Origin: Armigeres subalbatus
Lineage: Eukaryota > Arthropoda > Insecta > Diptera > Culicidae
DNA length: 64,000 nt
Reading direction: 5' to 3'
Assembly (NCBI RefSeq): GCF_024139115.2
Contig: NC_085140.1
Span: 235,044,371 to 235,108,370 of the forward strand
Part shown: piece after piece, positions 23,096 through 35,165 of the stretch
Layout: every line of letters begins with the position of its first letter
How positions within the stretch are numbered: position 1 is the stretch's first letter
Translations under genes and position numbers: made by a program
Notes under the pieces: generated by a model
What the model saw: only the letters and a program-made list of their open reading frames with translations
Told to the model about the DNA's origin: nothing
Database searches by the model: none

Positions 23096-24079
23096 CTTGA
23101 ATGGCGTCGCGTCTTTCTTCCATCCAGCCAGTGTGCACGCCGCGAGACCGGTCCAGACCGCGTGCCCGTCTGATGGAGGGTCCGCACGGCAGTCAGCTGA
23201 TGGCGGGCGATGCGCATGTGCATTAACGGCGCAAGTTGCCGTTGCATGGTATCTGGCACTCAGAGAGACACCGCGAACGAACTGCTTGAGCGACCACAAC
23301 AACGCGAGGAACGCGACGCCGCCGTCGTCCAATCAGTCCAGCTTGGAACGTGAGTCGCGACGGTCGGATTTTCGGAAGAACCCCAACTTGTTTTGCGTGT
23401 TTTGTGCCGTGGGAAGGTTTCTTTTGTCAGTGTATTCGTGCGACTGTATGTGTGCGTGTTTATGTCCGGCGTTAAGGTGCACGGCCGTTCTCCCCGCAGT
23501 TGATTTGTGCGGTTTCGTTGGTTCTTCTTGGGAAGGAGCTGCAGGCCTTCGAGCCCGCCGTCCTCCGGTGTGTCCCCAATCGCGCGCGTGAGACGACGTC
23601 TTGTTCCGTGCAAGAGGACGGGACGACGACGAGGTCAAAGGGGATCACCATCTCTCGGTCGTGTTGAGACTTGGGAGTGCTGTGCGTGTCCAGAGAGCGG
23701 AACAAGAAGAGACTTGTGGGAAGTGTTTTGGGTTTGGGAAAAACAGAGGGCTGATGTGATCTTGGCTCCAGCAGGAGAGAGTTTGGTGGAACCGTTTTGA
23801 CGTTGTGTATGTGCATTTGCTAAACTGGCATCTTGTTTTTACCCCATTCTGTTCTGTGCCGTATTTGATGAACATTTTTGACACAATCTCCGCAGCTATT
23901 TACGATAATCTTTCGTCTTCTGTGCGACGAGTGTCTGTGTTTTGTGACGAGCTTCTAGCTTAGAAGACATCGCGGCGGAGTGTGCAAGAAACGCATCAAC
24001 GATTTTATGAGTGCGATTTAGCTGAAGTTGAATACATGAGTTTTCCGGCTGCGCTCGTTTGACAGATGCTGCATTGAAG
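23096..24079 (+). other. Candidate non-coding first exon ending at a splice donor
   Basis: This island is clearly GC-richer than its AT-rich surroundings and is not repeated elsewhere in the window. It ends at 24079 with AAG followed by GTGAGT, a near-consensus donor. Frames on both strands are open for 100-164 codons (for example 23097-23591 plus), but they overlap and have no recognisable domain. I therefore read the island as promoter plus 5' UTR, not as coding sequence. A second donor-like GTGAGT occurs near 23350. The exon start is unknown; the start given here is simply the edge of the GC change. Confidence 0.4.
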
Positions 24080-24083
24080 GTGA

Positions 24084-25900
24084 GTTCTGATACACATCTT
24101 CCTATGAGTGTGAATGTTTTGGTGTTGAATGGGAGAAACATTGTCCTCGATATTATCGGATGTATCCACATGGCTCTGGCGGGGTCAACATAAAAGTATT
24201 GAACACAATTGGCATTCATTTTACTAGCTCTTCATTCAGATCAATGATTCTCCATTTAAAATACTCGTAGCACACACACTCCCGAGTAAAGCTGTGAAAG
24301 TAAGAAACAAGTAAAAAAGAAATATTGTCTCTGCGAATCTGTTTTAATTTAATGACGAGCATGATGAGAAGTTGATATAAAGTAAACGATTTCAGGCCAC
24401 CTTTCTGGACTGAGCTATATATGGATGGATATAGAACATAATGTGTTACACTGCATATTTATTGATTGGAAGAACATATTTTCAACATTATTTGAGCAAC
24501 TTAGCAGCGCAATGTGAGTTTTGTGTATGAATGACATACCTTATTCCTTAGATATATGTTTTTCAAACATTTTTTGTATGAAACGTGAGTAAATGACAGA
24601 TCTCAATACTTGCTCACTTAACCACTTACTTACATATATCGAAAGTGGCACCTGTTTGCAATCAATGAGATTCAGTGAAATGTCTTCCCATATTAATTGT
24701 TGACCTTGGAGGAAATCCTTACAGAATTTTTGGAACTACTACTGACTAAGTAGTTCCAAAAATCCAGTAAGGATTTTCTTAAAGGCCGTGATTGTCAAGA
24801 GACAGCTAACAAAGCGCATATTTCTATCTCAGAAAACCAAATGTATGATATTGGGCTCTTTGATCTTATTTCGCATGACAAGCACTCATGAAAAGAATTT
24901 GCGCTTTGTTTTCAACGCAAAATTTCTAAATCTTTTGAATAGAATTATTGCAAGTAACAATGACTAGACAATAAGTGGATCACATTTCTTCAAATTACCG
25001 AGTTGTACACTTCTATCCCCCTGAATAAATTGAAAATTTATTAGATTTTTGTAGAATCGAAACACTTACATTGTTCATGTTTGTGAAGAGAATTGATGAA
25101 GACATACATATGTAAACTTCGCGTGACTATTCTCATTGGAACTGTTTGAAGTCCGTGAGCACTACCCTTGCAGGAGATCGTGGACCTCCTGGAAGTTCGT
25201 TACAATTTCTCAGAGTGAATTCGTAAGGATTGGTAGAAGTTTGCAAGTACTGCTGAAAGCTGCTAAGGAAGTTCACATAAATCATAGAAGCATGAAATAA
25301 TTGCTCAAATCCCATAACTTTTCGGTGCGAGGTTCGTAATGATCAAGGAATGTAATTTGTCGCTGAAAAATGCAAAAAATAAGCGACAAAAGAGAATAGC
25401 GATAACTCCGATAACGCTTTGTCCTCATCTGCAGAGGATAAAGACATTGTTGCGTTCCATTTTATTTGCAACAAACATGGAGAGGTAATTGTTGTGAACT
25501 TTTCAAACTGCGATAACTTGTATATTTCAGAAGTAAAACACAAATCATGTCAACAGATGGTTAAGTTTATGTCTAAGCTATGATAACTGATACTTATTTA
25601 ACCAAAAACATCATCGGAAACCGACTACTTCTCAAAATGCGCGGCAGGCGATCATTGTCCTATTCTGTTGCAGTTTGGGACAAACGCTTATTGCGAGTTG
25701 AGTTTGTACCAACATTAAATTTTACAAGAGAGGGCAATGTTGTTGTCATTGGCAATGTTGTTATTTTACATTCCTTGGTAATGATTATCTAAACCCGTAA
25801 ATAATCCAGGAGCTTACGCCAATTAGAGGAATTCCGGAAATGCTGGGGTCACTTTTCACGCGTTTTTTTTTTCACCGACGATCGTTCTTTACTTGACTAT
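24084..25900. other. AT-rich sequence, possibly intronic, no recognised gene
   Basis: If the donor at 24080 is real, this would be intron. Nothing coding was recognised. It contains one short palindrome at 24711-24779. Confidence 0.35.
24711..24779. repeat. Short palindromic repeat of about 67 bp
   Basis: GAAATCCTTAC...TTTTTGGAACTACT is followed within 8 bp by its inverted copy, AGTAGTTCCAAAAA...GTAAGGATTTTC. It is probably a minimal MITE remnant. Confidence 0.65.
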
Positions 25901-25902
25901 TT

Positions 25903-26087
25903 TGGCACCAACATTTCAAAAGGGCGAAACTACTTTTGCAAACAAGGGCCAATTTGTACCTACCCACGCAATCCAGCACCATTGAATGAAAGAAGAGGAT
26001 TCACTTCTCTAATTAGCCCACCAGGCAGCGACGTGAGAAGCTCTTGTTTACAATAGCAGTTTCGCCCTTTTAAAAAGGTTGGTGCCA
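25903..26087. mobile_element. Palindromic MITE, TGGCACCAAC ends
   Basis: The ends are TGGCACCAACATTT and its counterpart ending GTTGGTGCCA. Both arms continue into an inverted AAAAGGGCGAAACT word and a GCAAACAAG/CTTGTTTAC word. A related AAGGTTGGTGC word recurs at 26816. No target duplication can be assigned. It is non-coding. Confidence 0.6.
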
Positions 26088-26915
26088 TAAAGGACATAAA
26101 GGTCCGAGAACACGTGGAAGTCGCTAAAAATGGATATTTTTACTGGGTTTTTATTAACACGGAAGTGACTTCTCGCTTAATCCGATTTTAGCGTATAAAA
26201 TTCTCAAAATGTCATTAAAACTACAACCCTCTCTCATTTATTTAATTTATTTTTCTACATGAAAATGTATACGCTAATGCTAGGCGTAAATCACGAGCAT
26301 ACTAATATGATTGAATTTATTCGGTTTTGTGACAAGATGCTGTAATGGTTGACGTACTGCTAATGTGATCAATTTGTATCCAAAGACAGTGAAGTTATTT
26401 TGATTCAAATACTGCAAATATTTATTTGAAACAATTTCGGTTGGCAAAAAAACAAGAACAAAACAGTAATCAGATGTTTTAAATACGATGACATAAAAAT
26501 TTTACAAATTTATGGCCTGTGATGTGTCCTTCATTTAACTGAGAGATGAATCAAGCTATGAAGTGTCCCTGGATTGAGTATTTTAGATAATTGAGTAAAT
26601 TAAAACGTCCGTGAGTACAGTAAATGGCGAAATCAATAGTTACGACAAAATCTTTATGTAGGTCCCTAGTGCTTTCGACAAAGAAGTTTTTGAATTTTTG
26701 ACTTACAAATTTTAGACAACATGTTTTGTTTTCAGATATTTTACACTCGTTTCCTACGTAATTTTTTTATGATTATTTAGAAAGCGGATTTTTGAAATAA
26801 TAAGATTTTTTTACAAGGTTGGTGCAACAAAGTTAAGCGTTCGGTCAGTAAAAACGTTTTTAGGTAGTCTCAAATTATTATAATATTTCAATTGTATTTT
26901 AAAAATTTATTTATA
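26088..26915. other. AT-rich sequence without a recognised gene
   Basis: I see no coding region, RNA gene or repeat boundary apart from the short AAGGTTGGTGC word near 26816. Confidence 0.4.
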
Positions 26916-26919
26916 TTAG

Positions 26920-27115
26920 TGATCCAGTTAGCCTTGCGTGCAAAGGCGTAGGATTGACAATCCGGAGATCTATAGTTCGATTCTCGGTATGGTCTAGGAT
27001 GTTTTCGGGTGGGAAACAATATCCACTCCCTGGGCATAGTGTATCCATTGTACTTGCTACCTGGAATTCCTTGGATTTCCTTGGAAATTTCCCACCCACC
27101 CATTTTTGGCCATTT
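26920..27115 (+). mobile_element. tRNA-derived SINE
   Basis: A tRNA-like head has GTTAGCCTTGCGTGCAAAGG (box A region) and AGTTCGATTCT at 26974-26984 (box B). It is followed by a non-tRNA body with TTTTCGGGTGGGAAA and CCCTGGGCATAGTGTATC. This head-plus-body layout is that of Pol III-driven SINEs, which depend on LINE enzymes for retrotransposition. The body resembles what I know of the Feilai SINE of Aedes aegypti, but that name is from memory and unverified. The short frames in it are not genes. Confidence 0.6.
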
Positions 27116-27724
27116 ATACAGGAGTTTGGAGAAATACGAACAACTTATTGGCCACCATAACCTTCTATTGTATTATGTTAGTAGTGGAAAAATACTAAAC
27201 TGCAAATATTTCACTCTTCAAAAGAACGTGGACAAAACAAAAACGATGTAACAGAAAATTAAGCAATTTTCAATATTTAAAAAAAATTGGGGTATTTTGA
27301 AATTTCATTTTAATCTACTCTTAGACATGCATTAAGATTTTTTTATTGATCAATATCAAAAACTTTCCCAATTCTGAACAATTGAAAATACCAAACAATA
27401 GTCAAAATACCACAAATCTAATCAATTGATCCTTATGGATCGAAATTGATTTAAATGACGCGAATAGTACCCTCACGTACCCTTGATTTGGTTCCCATGT
27501 GCTCCCAAAAAAGCGGGAATCATGCGATTTCGTCGTGAAAAGTTAAAAAATCTTGGCCAATTTATAGTCTGGTTTACAGCTCGGACTCTCGGAGAATTTC
27601 GCCGGATTGTATTTTTAATCGATCCGAATTTCTAATTGTTCATAAGGGAATCCCATAAATCTCGTCCAGACGCATGGGAGCGAAATTTGCAGGCAAGCTC
27701 CTGATGAACCAGCCTTAAAGTACG

Positions 27725-27830
27725 CGGGATCTTTAAGCCCCAAACGCAATTCAGCGAAAATATATGGGCTAACTGTTAAATCTGCCGTTTCCGCTGTATT
27801 GCGTGGGGGTCTTAAATCTAGCCTTCAATC
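27725..27830. repeat. Diverged copy of the AAGCCCCAAACGCA palindrome family
   Basis: AAGCCCCAAACGCAAT, an internal TAAATCTGCCGTTTCCG word and a TATTGCGTGGGGGTCTTAA end match the near-perfect palindrome at 33452-33584, with about 20 % loss. It is a second, older copy of one MITE family. Confidence 0.65.
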
Positions 27831-27883
27831 CAAAAACTCGGTTTGAAGCTGCCTTAAACTTGATTTTGTTCGGTTGATTTATA

Positions 27884-28254
27884 CAGTCGCCTCTCCACAT
27901 CTCAATATTGAAGGGACCATCGAGATAGGGAGAGATCGAGGAATGGAAGGAGAATTGAAATGGATACTAGATCCAAAAAAGCTCGTTGCTATGAAAAACG
28001 ACCACAAAACAAATGCCATTTCTTGTTGTTGATCTGTTTGTTATTGTCCAAAGATGGTCTAGTAGCCTAAAAATTTGAACATATCGACATAAGGATAGTG
28101 AATCCAGAACAAAATATGATCAGAACACATCGAGATAGAGAGATATCGAGATAGGGAGGTTATCGAGATGTAGAATACCCAAATTTATGTAGATTGAAGG
28201 GACCAAGGAAACCATCGACATAGGGAAAGATATCGAGATGTAGAGAGTCGACTG
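27884..28254. mobile_element. 371-bp Tc1/mariner-type MITE, TA duplication
   Basis: The ends are CAGTCGCCTCTCCACATCTC and its inverted counterpart GAGATGTAGAGAGTCGACTG, each flanked by TA (27882-27883 and 28255-28256). Subterminal sequence repeats the words TCGAGATAGGGAGA several times (28126-28165, 28212-28245). It is non-coding. TA duplication and CAGT-type ends are typical of the Tc1/mariner superfamily. Confidence 0.8.
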
Positions 28255-28599
28255 TAATTTTTTTATACCGTCTTTTTTTTTACAACCGATAATTTCGAAA
28301 TATTCAGAATTATTTAGAAAAACTTTGAATGATTCGAAAAGAATCAAATGATTGAACAATACGTGTAAAAAAATTGAATTTCCTTTTTCGGAACATTCAA
28401 AAAGAATAATCGAAAATGAACTAAATCTGAAAATTAGAATGTCAGTCCCTGCGTTTCTCTCTAATCTCTCCAATAAGGACGCAAAAAAAAAAAGATCAAT
28501 GTAGAATCAATGAAAAAACGGGACAAATTGAGAATCTTGTAGATTACGACGGGACAGAACGATAAGGTCTAAAAAACGGGACTGTCCCGTCAGCCCATT

Positions 28600-29460
28600 C
28601 TTTCAGTAATTCCTTTCGGAATTCTAGAACGAAATTTTAATTTAGAATCAATGTCTTATGGAATTTGTGAAATAATGTCTTATGGAATTTGTGAATAAAT
28701 ATCTTATGGAATTGTGGATTCTCCGACATTCTTCCTTCGGACATTCCTCTAAGAATTCCTTTAGAAACTCTTCCAAGGATTGCTTAAAAAAAATCCACCG
28801 GAAATTTATTCGGAAACGAATCTAAGTATTCCTTCATAAAATTTTCCTCCAAAACTTTTTCCAGGATTTTTTTTATTATTATTAGAGAGGATTGCAGCCC
28901 TGTGCTGACTCACATCTTGTCGCAAAATTCCAGGAATTCATTCGGACATTTATTTACGAAAACTTTAGAAAACACCTCAAGGAACTGTTCTAGAACCTCC
29001 TTTAGAGATTCCATTGGAAAGCCCACTACGTTTTGTTGTACCGAAAATCTATAGGATCACTCCAAAAACACTGGGAATAAATCTTAATGAATGCAAACAA
29101 ATGTAAATTGATGAAAATATTGGAATCAATCACTCTAAAGATTTTTTTCATGTGTGATTTTTTAATACATTTCACAATGCACTTCTTTTAAGGGATCCTT
29201 CGCAAATTTTCTGAGAAATTCCTTCTTAGAAAAATTGTTGAAGATTTTTTTTGAAAATGTGTGCAGGAATTCATTTGAAAACTTTTGGATTTTTGTTTTT
29301 GAAAATGTATTCAGGAATTCATTTGGTAAACTTCAGCAAACTTCCTAATTGTTCCGGATTTTTCATTTCCTTTAGCACTCTCCTACGATAATCCCTTCAG
29401 AAAATCATTTGCGGGTTCGTTTGGAAGTACTTTCGAAAATCCTTTTGAAATTCCTTGGGA
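28600..29460. repeat. Degenerate GAATTCC/TTCC-rich tract
   Basis: Irregular recurrence of words such as AATTCCTTT, GGAATTC and TTCCTTCGGA over 0.9 kb suggests a decayed minisatellite. Similar tracts occur at 47760-48570 and 50390-51180. The regular 24-bp array at 9516-11800 may be a homogenised relative. No gene is seen. Confidence 0.5.
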
Positions 29461-29499
29461 TTGTTTTTGCATTTCTCGTAAAGGCTATACGTTCGCACC

Positions 29500-29800
29500 A
29501 AAAACAAACTTTTTATAGGAGGTCAAGGGTCTGCTCAAATATTACGTAACGCGAAAAACGTTGTTTTTAAGAGCCCCCCACCCCCTCGTAACATTCTGTA
29601 ACAAAACGTTGAACTTCCTCCACCCCTATGCTTAACGCGTAAAAGATACATTTTTTTTGAAAAAATCTGGTTTTTGGTAGAAGTTGAAACACGATACAAT
29701 AAATTATTATTCATAGTAGATTTTAAGTTATTTTAAAGATAAAACAATTTTTTTCTCGATGCAATTTATTTGTTACGCGTAACAATATCTCGAAGGACCC
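29500..29800. repeat. GTAACGCG-type interspersed repeat
   Basis: The words TATTACGTAACGCG (29541-29554) and TTACGCGTAAC (29772-29782), with a C-rich stretch between (29572-29590), suggest a dispersed repeat with inverted end words. It is non-coding and of unknown class. Confidence 0.4.
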
Positions 29801-29824
29801 CCACATAATTTTCCATTCTCATAT

Positions 29825-30005
29825 CTTACTTACTTCTCGCTTCTCACTTGTCAAATCTCACTTTTCACTGCTTTCTTCTCACTTCTCACTTTTTACTTGT
29901 TACTCTTCACTTTTCACTTTTCGCTTTTCAGTTGTCACTTGTCATTTGTCATTTGTCACTTTATACCTCTTACTTCTATCTTCGCACTTCTTATTTCTCA
30001 TTTCT
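29825..30005. repeat. Low-complexity ACTTCTC-type tract
   Basis: Repeats of the form CACTTCTCACTTTT and CACTTTTCACTT run for about 180 bp. The frame at 29848-30231 owes its length to this tract and to the adjacent retroelement, and is not a gene. Confidence 0.65.
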
Positions 30006-30019
30006 CCGACATTCTGGCT

Positions 30020-31010
30020 TCGTGCCCGACCCACTGCAGTCTTCCGATTTTCGCGGTGTGAACGATGAATGGTTCTCTCAACACCTGTTGCAACTCGTGG
30101 TCCATTTGCACCCTCCATTTACCATCTTCCATCTACACCCCGCCATAGATGGTACACAACACTTTCCTTTCGAAAACTCCCAATACGTGTTGGTCCTCCA
30201 CGAGCATTGTCCAGGCCTCGTGTCAGTATAGAACTACCGGTCTAATAAGCGTGTTGTAGATAGTCAGGTTGGTACGGCGTTGAACTTTATTCGATCGGAG
30301 CGTTTTGCGGAGTCCAAAGTACGTACGATTTCCTGCTATGATGTGTCTCCAAATTTCTCTGCTGGTGTCGTTATCGGCGGTCACCAGTACAGGAATTCTT
30401 CAACCACCTCGATTTCGTCACCACCGATAGAAACTCGTGGTGGGTGGCTTACATTGACCTCTCTTGAGCCTCTTCCTATCATGTACTTCGTCTTCGACGT
30501 ATTGATGACTAGTCCGATCCGCTTGGCTTCTCTCTTCAGTCTGATGTAGGCTTCCTCCATCTTCTCGAAGTTACGTGCCATAATATCAATGTCGTCGGCG
30601 AAACTAAATAGGTGAACGGACTGAACGAAAAAATCGTACCGCTCGTGTCAATCCCTGCCCTTCGTATTACTCCCTCCAAAGCGATATTGAATAGCAGACA
30701 CGAAAGACCATCACCTTGCCCCAACCCTCTGCGTGTTTCGAAGGGACTCGGAAATGTCCCTGAATCTCGAACTACGCAGTCGATTCATCGTTGCCTTGTC
30801 GCCATTAGTTACATTAGTTGCCATAGCTGATCTCGATCGATTATATCATATGCGGCTTTGAAATCGATGAATAGATGATGTGTGGGCACGTTATATTCGC
30901 GGCATTTCTGCAGTATCTGGCGTACGGCTAACACTTGGTTCGCTCGTGGTGGAGTGTTCGTCCATGAATGCTGCCTGGTACTGCCCCACAAACTCTCTTG
31001 CAATTGGTGT
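30020..31010 (-). pseudogene. Non-LTR retrotransposon reverse transcriptase, broken
   Basis: In minus-strand order the frames give 'HHLFIDFKAAYDIIDRDQLW' (catalytic motif A, about 30880-30820), 'QGDGLSCLLFNIALEGVIRRA' in part (motif B, about 30724-30650), an FADDIDI-type catalytic segment (about 30605-30580), 'INTSKTKYM', 'VVEEFLYW', and then sequence matching 'RPVVLY.HE.W' near 30220. Stops and frameshifts separate them. Related fragments are at 43160-43265 and 47140-47285. The family is an endonuclease-containing non-LTR element; I do not assign the clade. Confidence 0.8.
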
Positions 31011-31611
31011 TAGCAGTGTTGGTAAAATCACTCATAAATCTCAATCAACGAGCGCTCCCGTGCGAACGAAATCGTCTGCGATTGAAAAGGAATGCATCAT
31101 GCTTGAATTTTTCATGCTAAAGCGCATCATTTTACTCATTTGCCAAAAAATCATTTTGGTTTAAAAACGCATTTGAAATCAATTTGGGGACAATTTATTG
31201 CTTATACATAAAAGAGTGTCTAATATTTTATGCGACAAACGTCAATTCACTGTTTTTAACGAAGGAGAACAAAAGAAAATCTACGATGATTCAAATGGAT
31301 GATTCAACTCATCCATGAGTTTTGAGATTTTGAGTTTTTACCAACACTGGGTGTTAGTCGACGGCATCACATTTGGGAGCCTACGTTGTAGGCGGTTCAG
31401 CAATGTGATTGCGCGGTAGTTGCTACAATATTGAAAATCTTTTGTAAATTCGTGACGCATTTCTTATCCTTAAATCGCGTTTGAAGTTCATCATTGAAGT
31501 GCCGTATGGTTTTTAGTTTTTTTTTTTAAATGCCACTTTCTTCCGCACTCCGTGTAATCCCTGCTACTATCTTGTTTCTTGTTTTAAAACCGTCGGATAA
31601 CAACCTGTACT
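31011..31611. other. Sequence without a recognised gene
   Basis: Part of this may be the 5' continuation of the minus-strand non-LTR element, since 31340-31400 reads like a degraded 'Q.G' region. No clear motif is present. It ends at the target site of the hAT-like insertion. Confidence 0.35.
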
Positions 31612-32128
31612 TAGGGATGAAACGATACCACGAAAGTATCGATATTTTTACTTCCAAGTAGTATCGTTCAAAAGTATCGATGCCACTAAATATCGAATGA
31701 AAAGTATCGATACCTACTCGTATCATATAAGAAATCATATTTTTGAAGTAAAATTTCATCACTGTCAAATGACACAATCCACGCACTTCTACACCAAGGG
31801 ACCAAAATTTCAAACTAAAAATTAGGATGCAATATCTGTAGGACATGAAAACATACATATTGAATTACAAGAAAAACATTACTTCCACTGAAAAATGTTT
31901 TGGGAACATTGTTTAATATCCAATTAAAGTAGAAGACTTTTAGTACGAAAAAAAGACTCCCGAATCATTTTTTACAAATGTGCTCTATCACACCTATTTG
32001 GATGCAAATGTATTGGTAAATACGTAATTAAATATAGTTTTTAATGATCTTTTTGTGTGCACATTGTATTGCTTCGAAAATTTTAGTTTACATGAAATAT
32101 TTGTACTTTAAAAACAGTGACATTGAAA

Positions 32129-34603
32129 TGGTGTCGCGTTACGAAAATAGTCGTATAATTGATACTAGACAAAAGGTACAAACATTGAAAAAGTAATATT
32201 TCGGATTCTCTTAGTACTCGTCAAGAGCTTTCTTTTCGTGTATTAAGATCCAAAATCGGACCATTTCCCATGAACTTACACTAGGTACAAAAATATGGTG
32301 TCGCGTTACGCGAATTGAATGTGCTTCTATAATAAGGGATAAAATGCTTTCGGTTTATTGATACAGTATCACAATGGTTTCTTTCAAGTAATTTAGGGCT
32401 TGTACATGAATAGCGTAACAAAATTGGGGGTGTAACGGGGTGTGTCATTTGGTAACTCTCCATGCTACAAAAAATAGGTTACCATACAAAAATGTTTGGT
32501 TACCATACAAAAAAAACGGAGTCGAGAGGTGGGAAATTACAAATGTTTGGTGACCCCTTTGGGGTCGTCCGTTAATAAGTCACGTGAAACTGAGTTTTTT
32601 TTTTCGAACAAATTGTGAGGCTTTTTTAATCCTCTCTCTTTCCACGCAATATCACCATATGAATAAACGCTTGAATAAACGTAACTAACAGTTTGCTGAC
32701 GAACACGGTTTCCTTCTACCATGTCACGAACCGTCAAACTTGTTTGTGGATGCCAAGTATGTTTATATTTTTTTCAATGGTTCATTAATTTGAAAGGCTC
32801 ATCTGACGTGAAGCGTTACGGAGCCGCAGTTATGTTTTTTAATACAAGTTTAATTTTGATTTTCAAATATATTTTTTGCTTTGAAGAACCGAAAAACTCG
32901 TGTTTTCTTTTCTCCATTTAATTTGATGATTTTTTATATTTTAGTTAATTTTCCTTTCGTTCGCTCTCACTAGCTCGGCATTTTTATTCTTTGACCAAGA
33001 TCGTCATAGCCGAGTACGTCAGCGCTCAAAGAAGATGCCGTGAACATACGTCAATTTAGTTGATATTTCATCTTAAGAACTTTAACAGAGATTTTCACAG
33101 TCAATATCGGTGAAATAATTTAAGAGTGTTGGTCACCGGTAGTCGAAAATATAATGAATTGCGTCAGGCAAAAAACTTCACCAAACCAATGCAAGAATAA
33201 GGGCCTATCGAAAAAGGTTAACAGAGAGTTGCTGAGTGATAAATTGAAAAATAAAAATATTTCCATTTTATGTTAATCGAGATGAGCATTGGGCTGGTTA
33301 GTTAATAAAGACATATTATATCAGACATCCTAATGAATTTCGCTTTGACCTGAATGAATATACAATAATAAGACAATTATGTTACACCAGGATATAAACA
33401 CTATTTTCAAAATTGAGTATTTATTTTCTGAGTAGTGTTGATGATAGCATAAAGCCCCAAACGCAATACAACGGAACGGCGACGGAAACGGAAAATTTGA
33501 CATATATTTATATAATATATCCCATATATTTTCTGTCAAATTTGCCGTTTCCGTCGCCGTTCCGTTGTATTGCGTTTGGGGCTTAAAGATTGAAAATGTA
33601 GTTAAAAGTAGTGCACTCAGGGCACGACGCATACGTTCTTGTGATAAACATTGGTTGAGACATGAGACGTATTCCAATCTTTTCGGAAATAAATAAAAAG
33701 TTGAAAACAGACAACGATCCAGTAGAAACGTAGAATAAAAAACGACAGAAATATTCATCTTCAACATTGCTGAGCTGCTTGGGCCATCATTACCTTTCAA
33801 AATGGTTAACGTAGATAAAAGGCAATATAGAACTTTTCAGTGTAAAAAAAACTCACTTCAAGGGGGATCGATCGTCTGACCACGTACTTAAAAACCGATT
33901 CGGGTCATACTTGGGTGTGACTAATATAAAAATAGGAAAACCCATTACCATTTAATTTGTTTCTAAAACTGAATATGTGATACGAATGGAATTGGTTCAG
34001 TTCTATATTTGTGCCGGTTAGTCCCTCAAACTTTAATAACTGAAACTCCAGATCGTAACCACCAACTCGAACTACATTCAACGATAGATAATGTGATAAT
34101 ATTCTGTGTCGAATATTACATGTCGCATCGAAATCGGCTGAAATTACGTATTCTATCAACGATAAACACGTTTGCGTAACGCGACACCATTTGCAGGAGA
34201 CTGTTTGTTGATCAGCGTAACGTGGCGGTGTTCATATCAATTCAGTTATTTTCATTAAAATTTTCGTTTTTTCCTGCGATTTTAATTCACAGCCTCATTT
34301 CTGTTGATGTATACGAGAAATGCTTAGAATAAATCGAGACTTCAAACCGTATACCAGAGCTGAAAAACGCAATTGCATTTCAAAATGCGAAAAAGTGCAA
34401 TTCAGCGACGGTGTCGCGTTACGAAATGCAGCGAGCTATATTTATCATATTCAAAGCGAAAAATCTCAGAATGAATATTCTATCAGAAAGGAAATTTAGT
34501 GAGGATAATTTTACACCTGTTCAATCATATGTCCCCGAGGCTAATTTTCGAAAGCAGACCTAATTTCTCTCTGAAAGTCGGCTCCTCATGGTGTCGCGTT
34601 ACG
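32129..34603. repeat. Dispersed 15-bp motif TGGTGTCGCGTTACG
   Basis: The motif or its 14-bp core occurs at 32129-32143 and 32296-32310 (plus), 34175-34189 (minus), 34216-34230 (minus, imperfect), 34410-34423 (plus) and 34589-34603 (plus). No copies were seen in the middle 1.8 kb. Two clusters, one near each end of a 2.5-kb segment, suggest binding sites at the ends of an element nested in the hAT-like insertion. Confidence 0.7.
33452..33584. mobile_element. 133-bp near-perfect palindromic MITE
   Basis: AAGCCCCAAACGCAATACAA and its exact inverted counterpart form the ends. The arms continue through CGGCGACGGAAACGG with almost no mismatches, leaving a loop of about 40 bp rich in TATA words. 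The high arm identity suggests recent activity. A diverged relative lies at 27725-27830. The 156-codon frame over this region is not a gene. Confidence 0.8.
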
Positions 34604-34789
34604 CTGGAATGTGTCAAATAGTCATCCATAATTTATGTTTTGCAGAATACTAAGCACTTTTCATTACTATTTTTTCATCGATACCATAATTCGCTAACCC
34701 CGAGAGCAAAGTGGGCAACATTTATATGGAAAAGTTCAAAATCATTTTTTCTAGACGTTACTTACCTATCAAAATGAAGTTTTTTGCTT

Positions 34790-35165
34790 CCACACGGACA
34801 GATAAATCAACCCAAACTTTGAGTTCAATATACGCACTATTGAGAATATCGCACAAAAAATTTACCCAAATTTGGGTAGTTTTCCCTTTCTTTCCCATGA
34901 TTGCTATCAAAACTAGAGCAAGATGCAAACACCTCACCGAGCCCAATAACCCAAATTTGAGTAAATTCAATATTCTCTATTTTGGGTTGATCAAGGTCCG
35001 CTTTGGATAAATTAAACTCAGCTTTGGGTAAATTGTTTACATGGGATTAAAGGCAAACTACTCAGTGCCAGAAAAGTCATTTTACTCAAATTTGGGTTAT
35101 TGGCCCAAACCACGGTTTTGAGTGCAAACAACCCACTTTTGGGTAGTTTTGGTTTTCAGTGCAGA
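34790..35165. repeat. ACCCAAATTTGGGT-rich repeat
   Basis: Words such as TACCCAAATTTGGGTA, AACCCAAATTTGAGTAA and TACTCAAATTTGGGTTA recur in both orientations over about 375 bp, so overlapping frames are open on both strands (34711-35010 plus and 34758-34970 minus). It is a non-coding inverted-repeat-rich element, probably a MITE, lying inside the hAT-like insertion. Confidence 0.6.

Noticed and set aside
23097..23816. Frames of 97-164 codons on both strands in the GC-rich island
   Set aside because: Overlapping frames on both strands with no domain. The composition explains them. Kept only as a candidate UTR exon.
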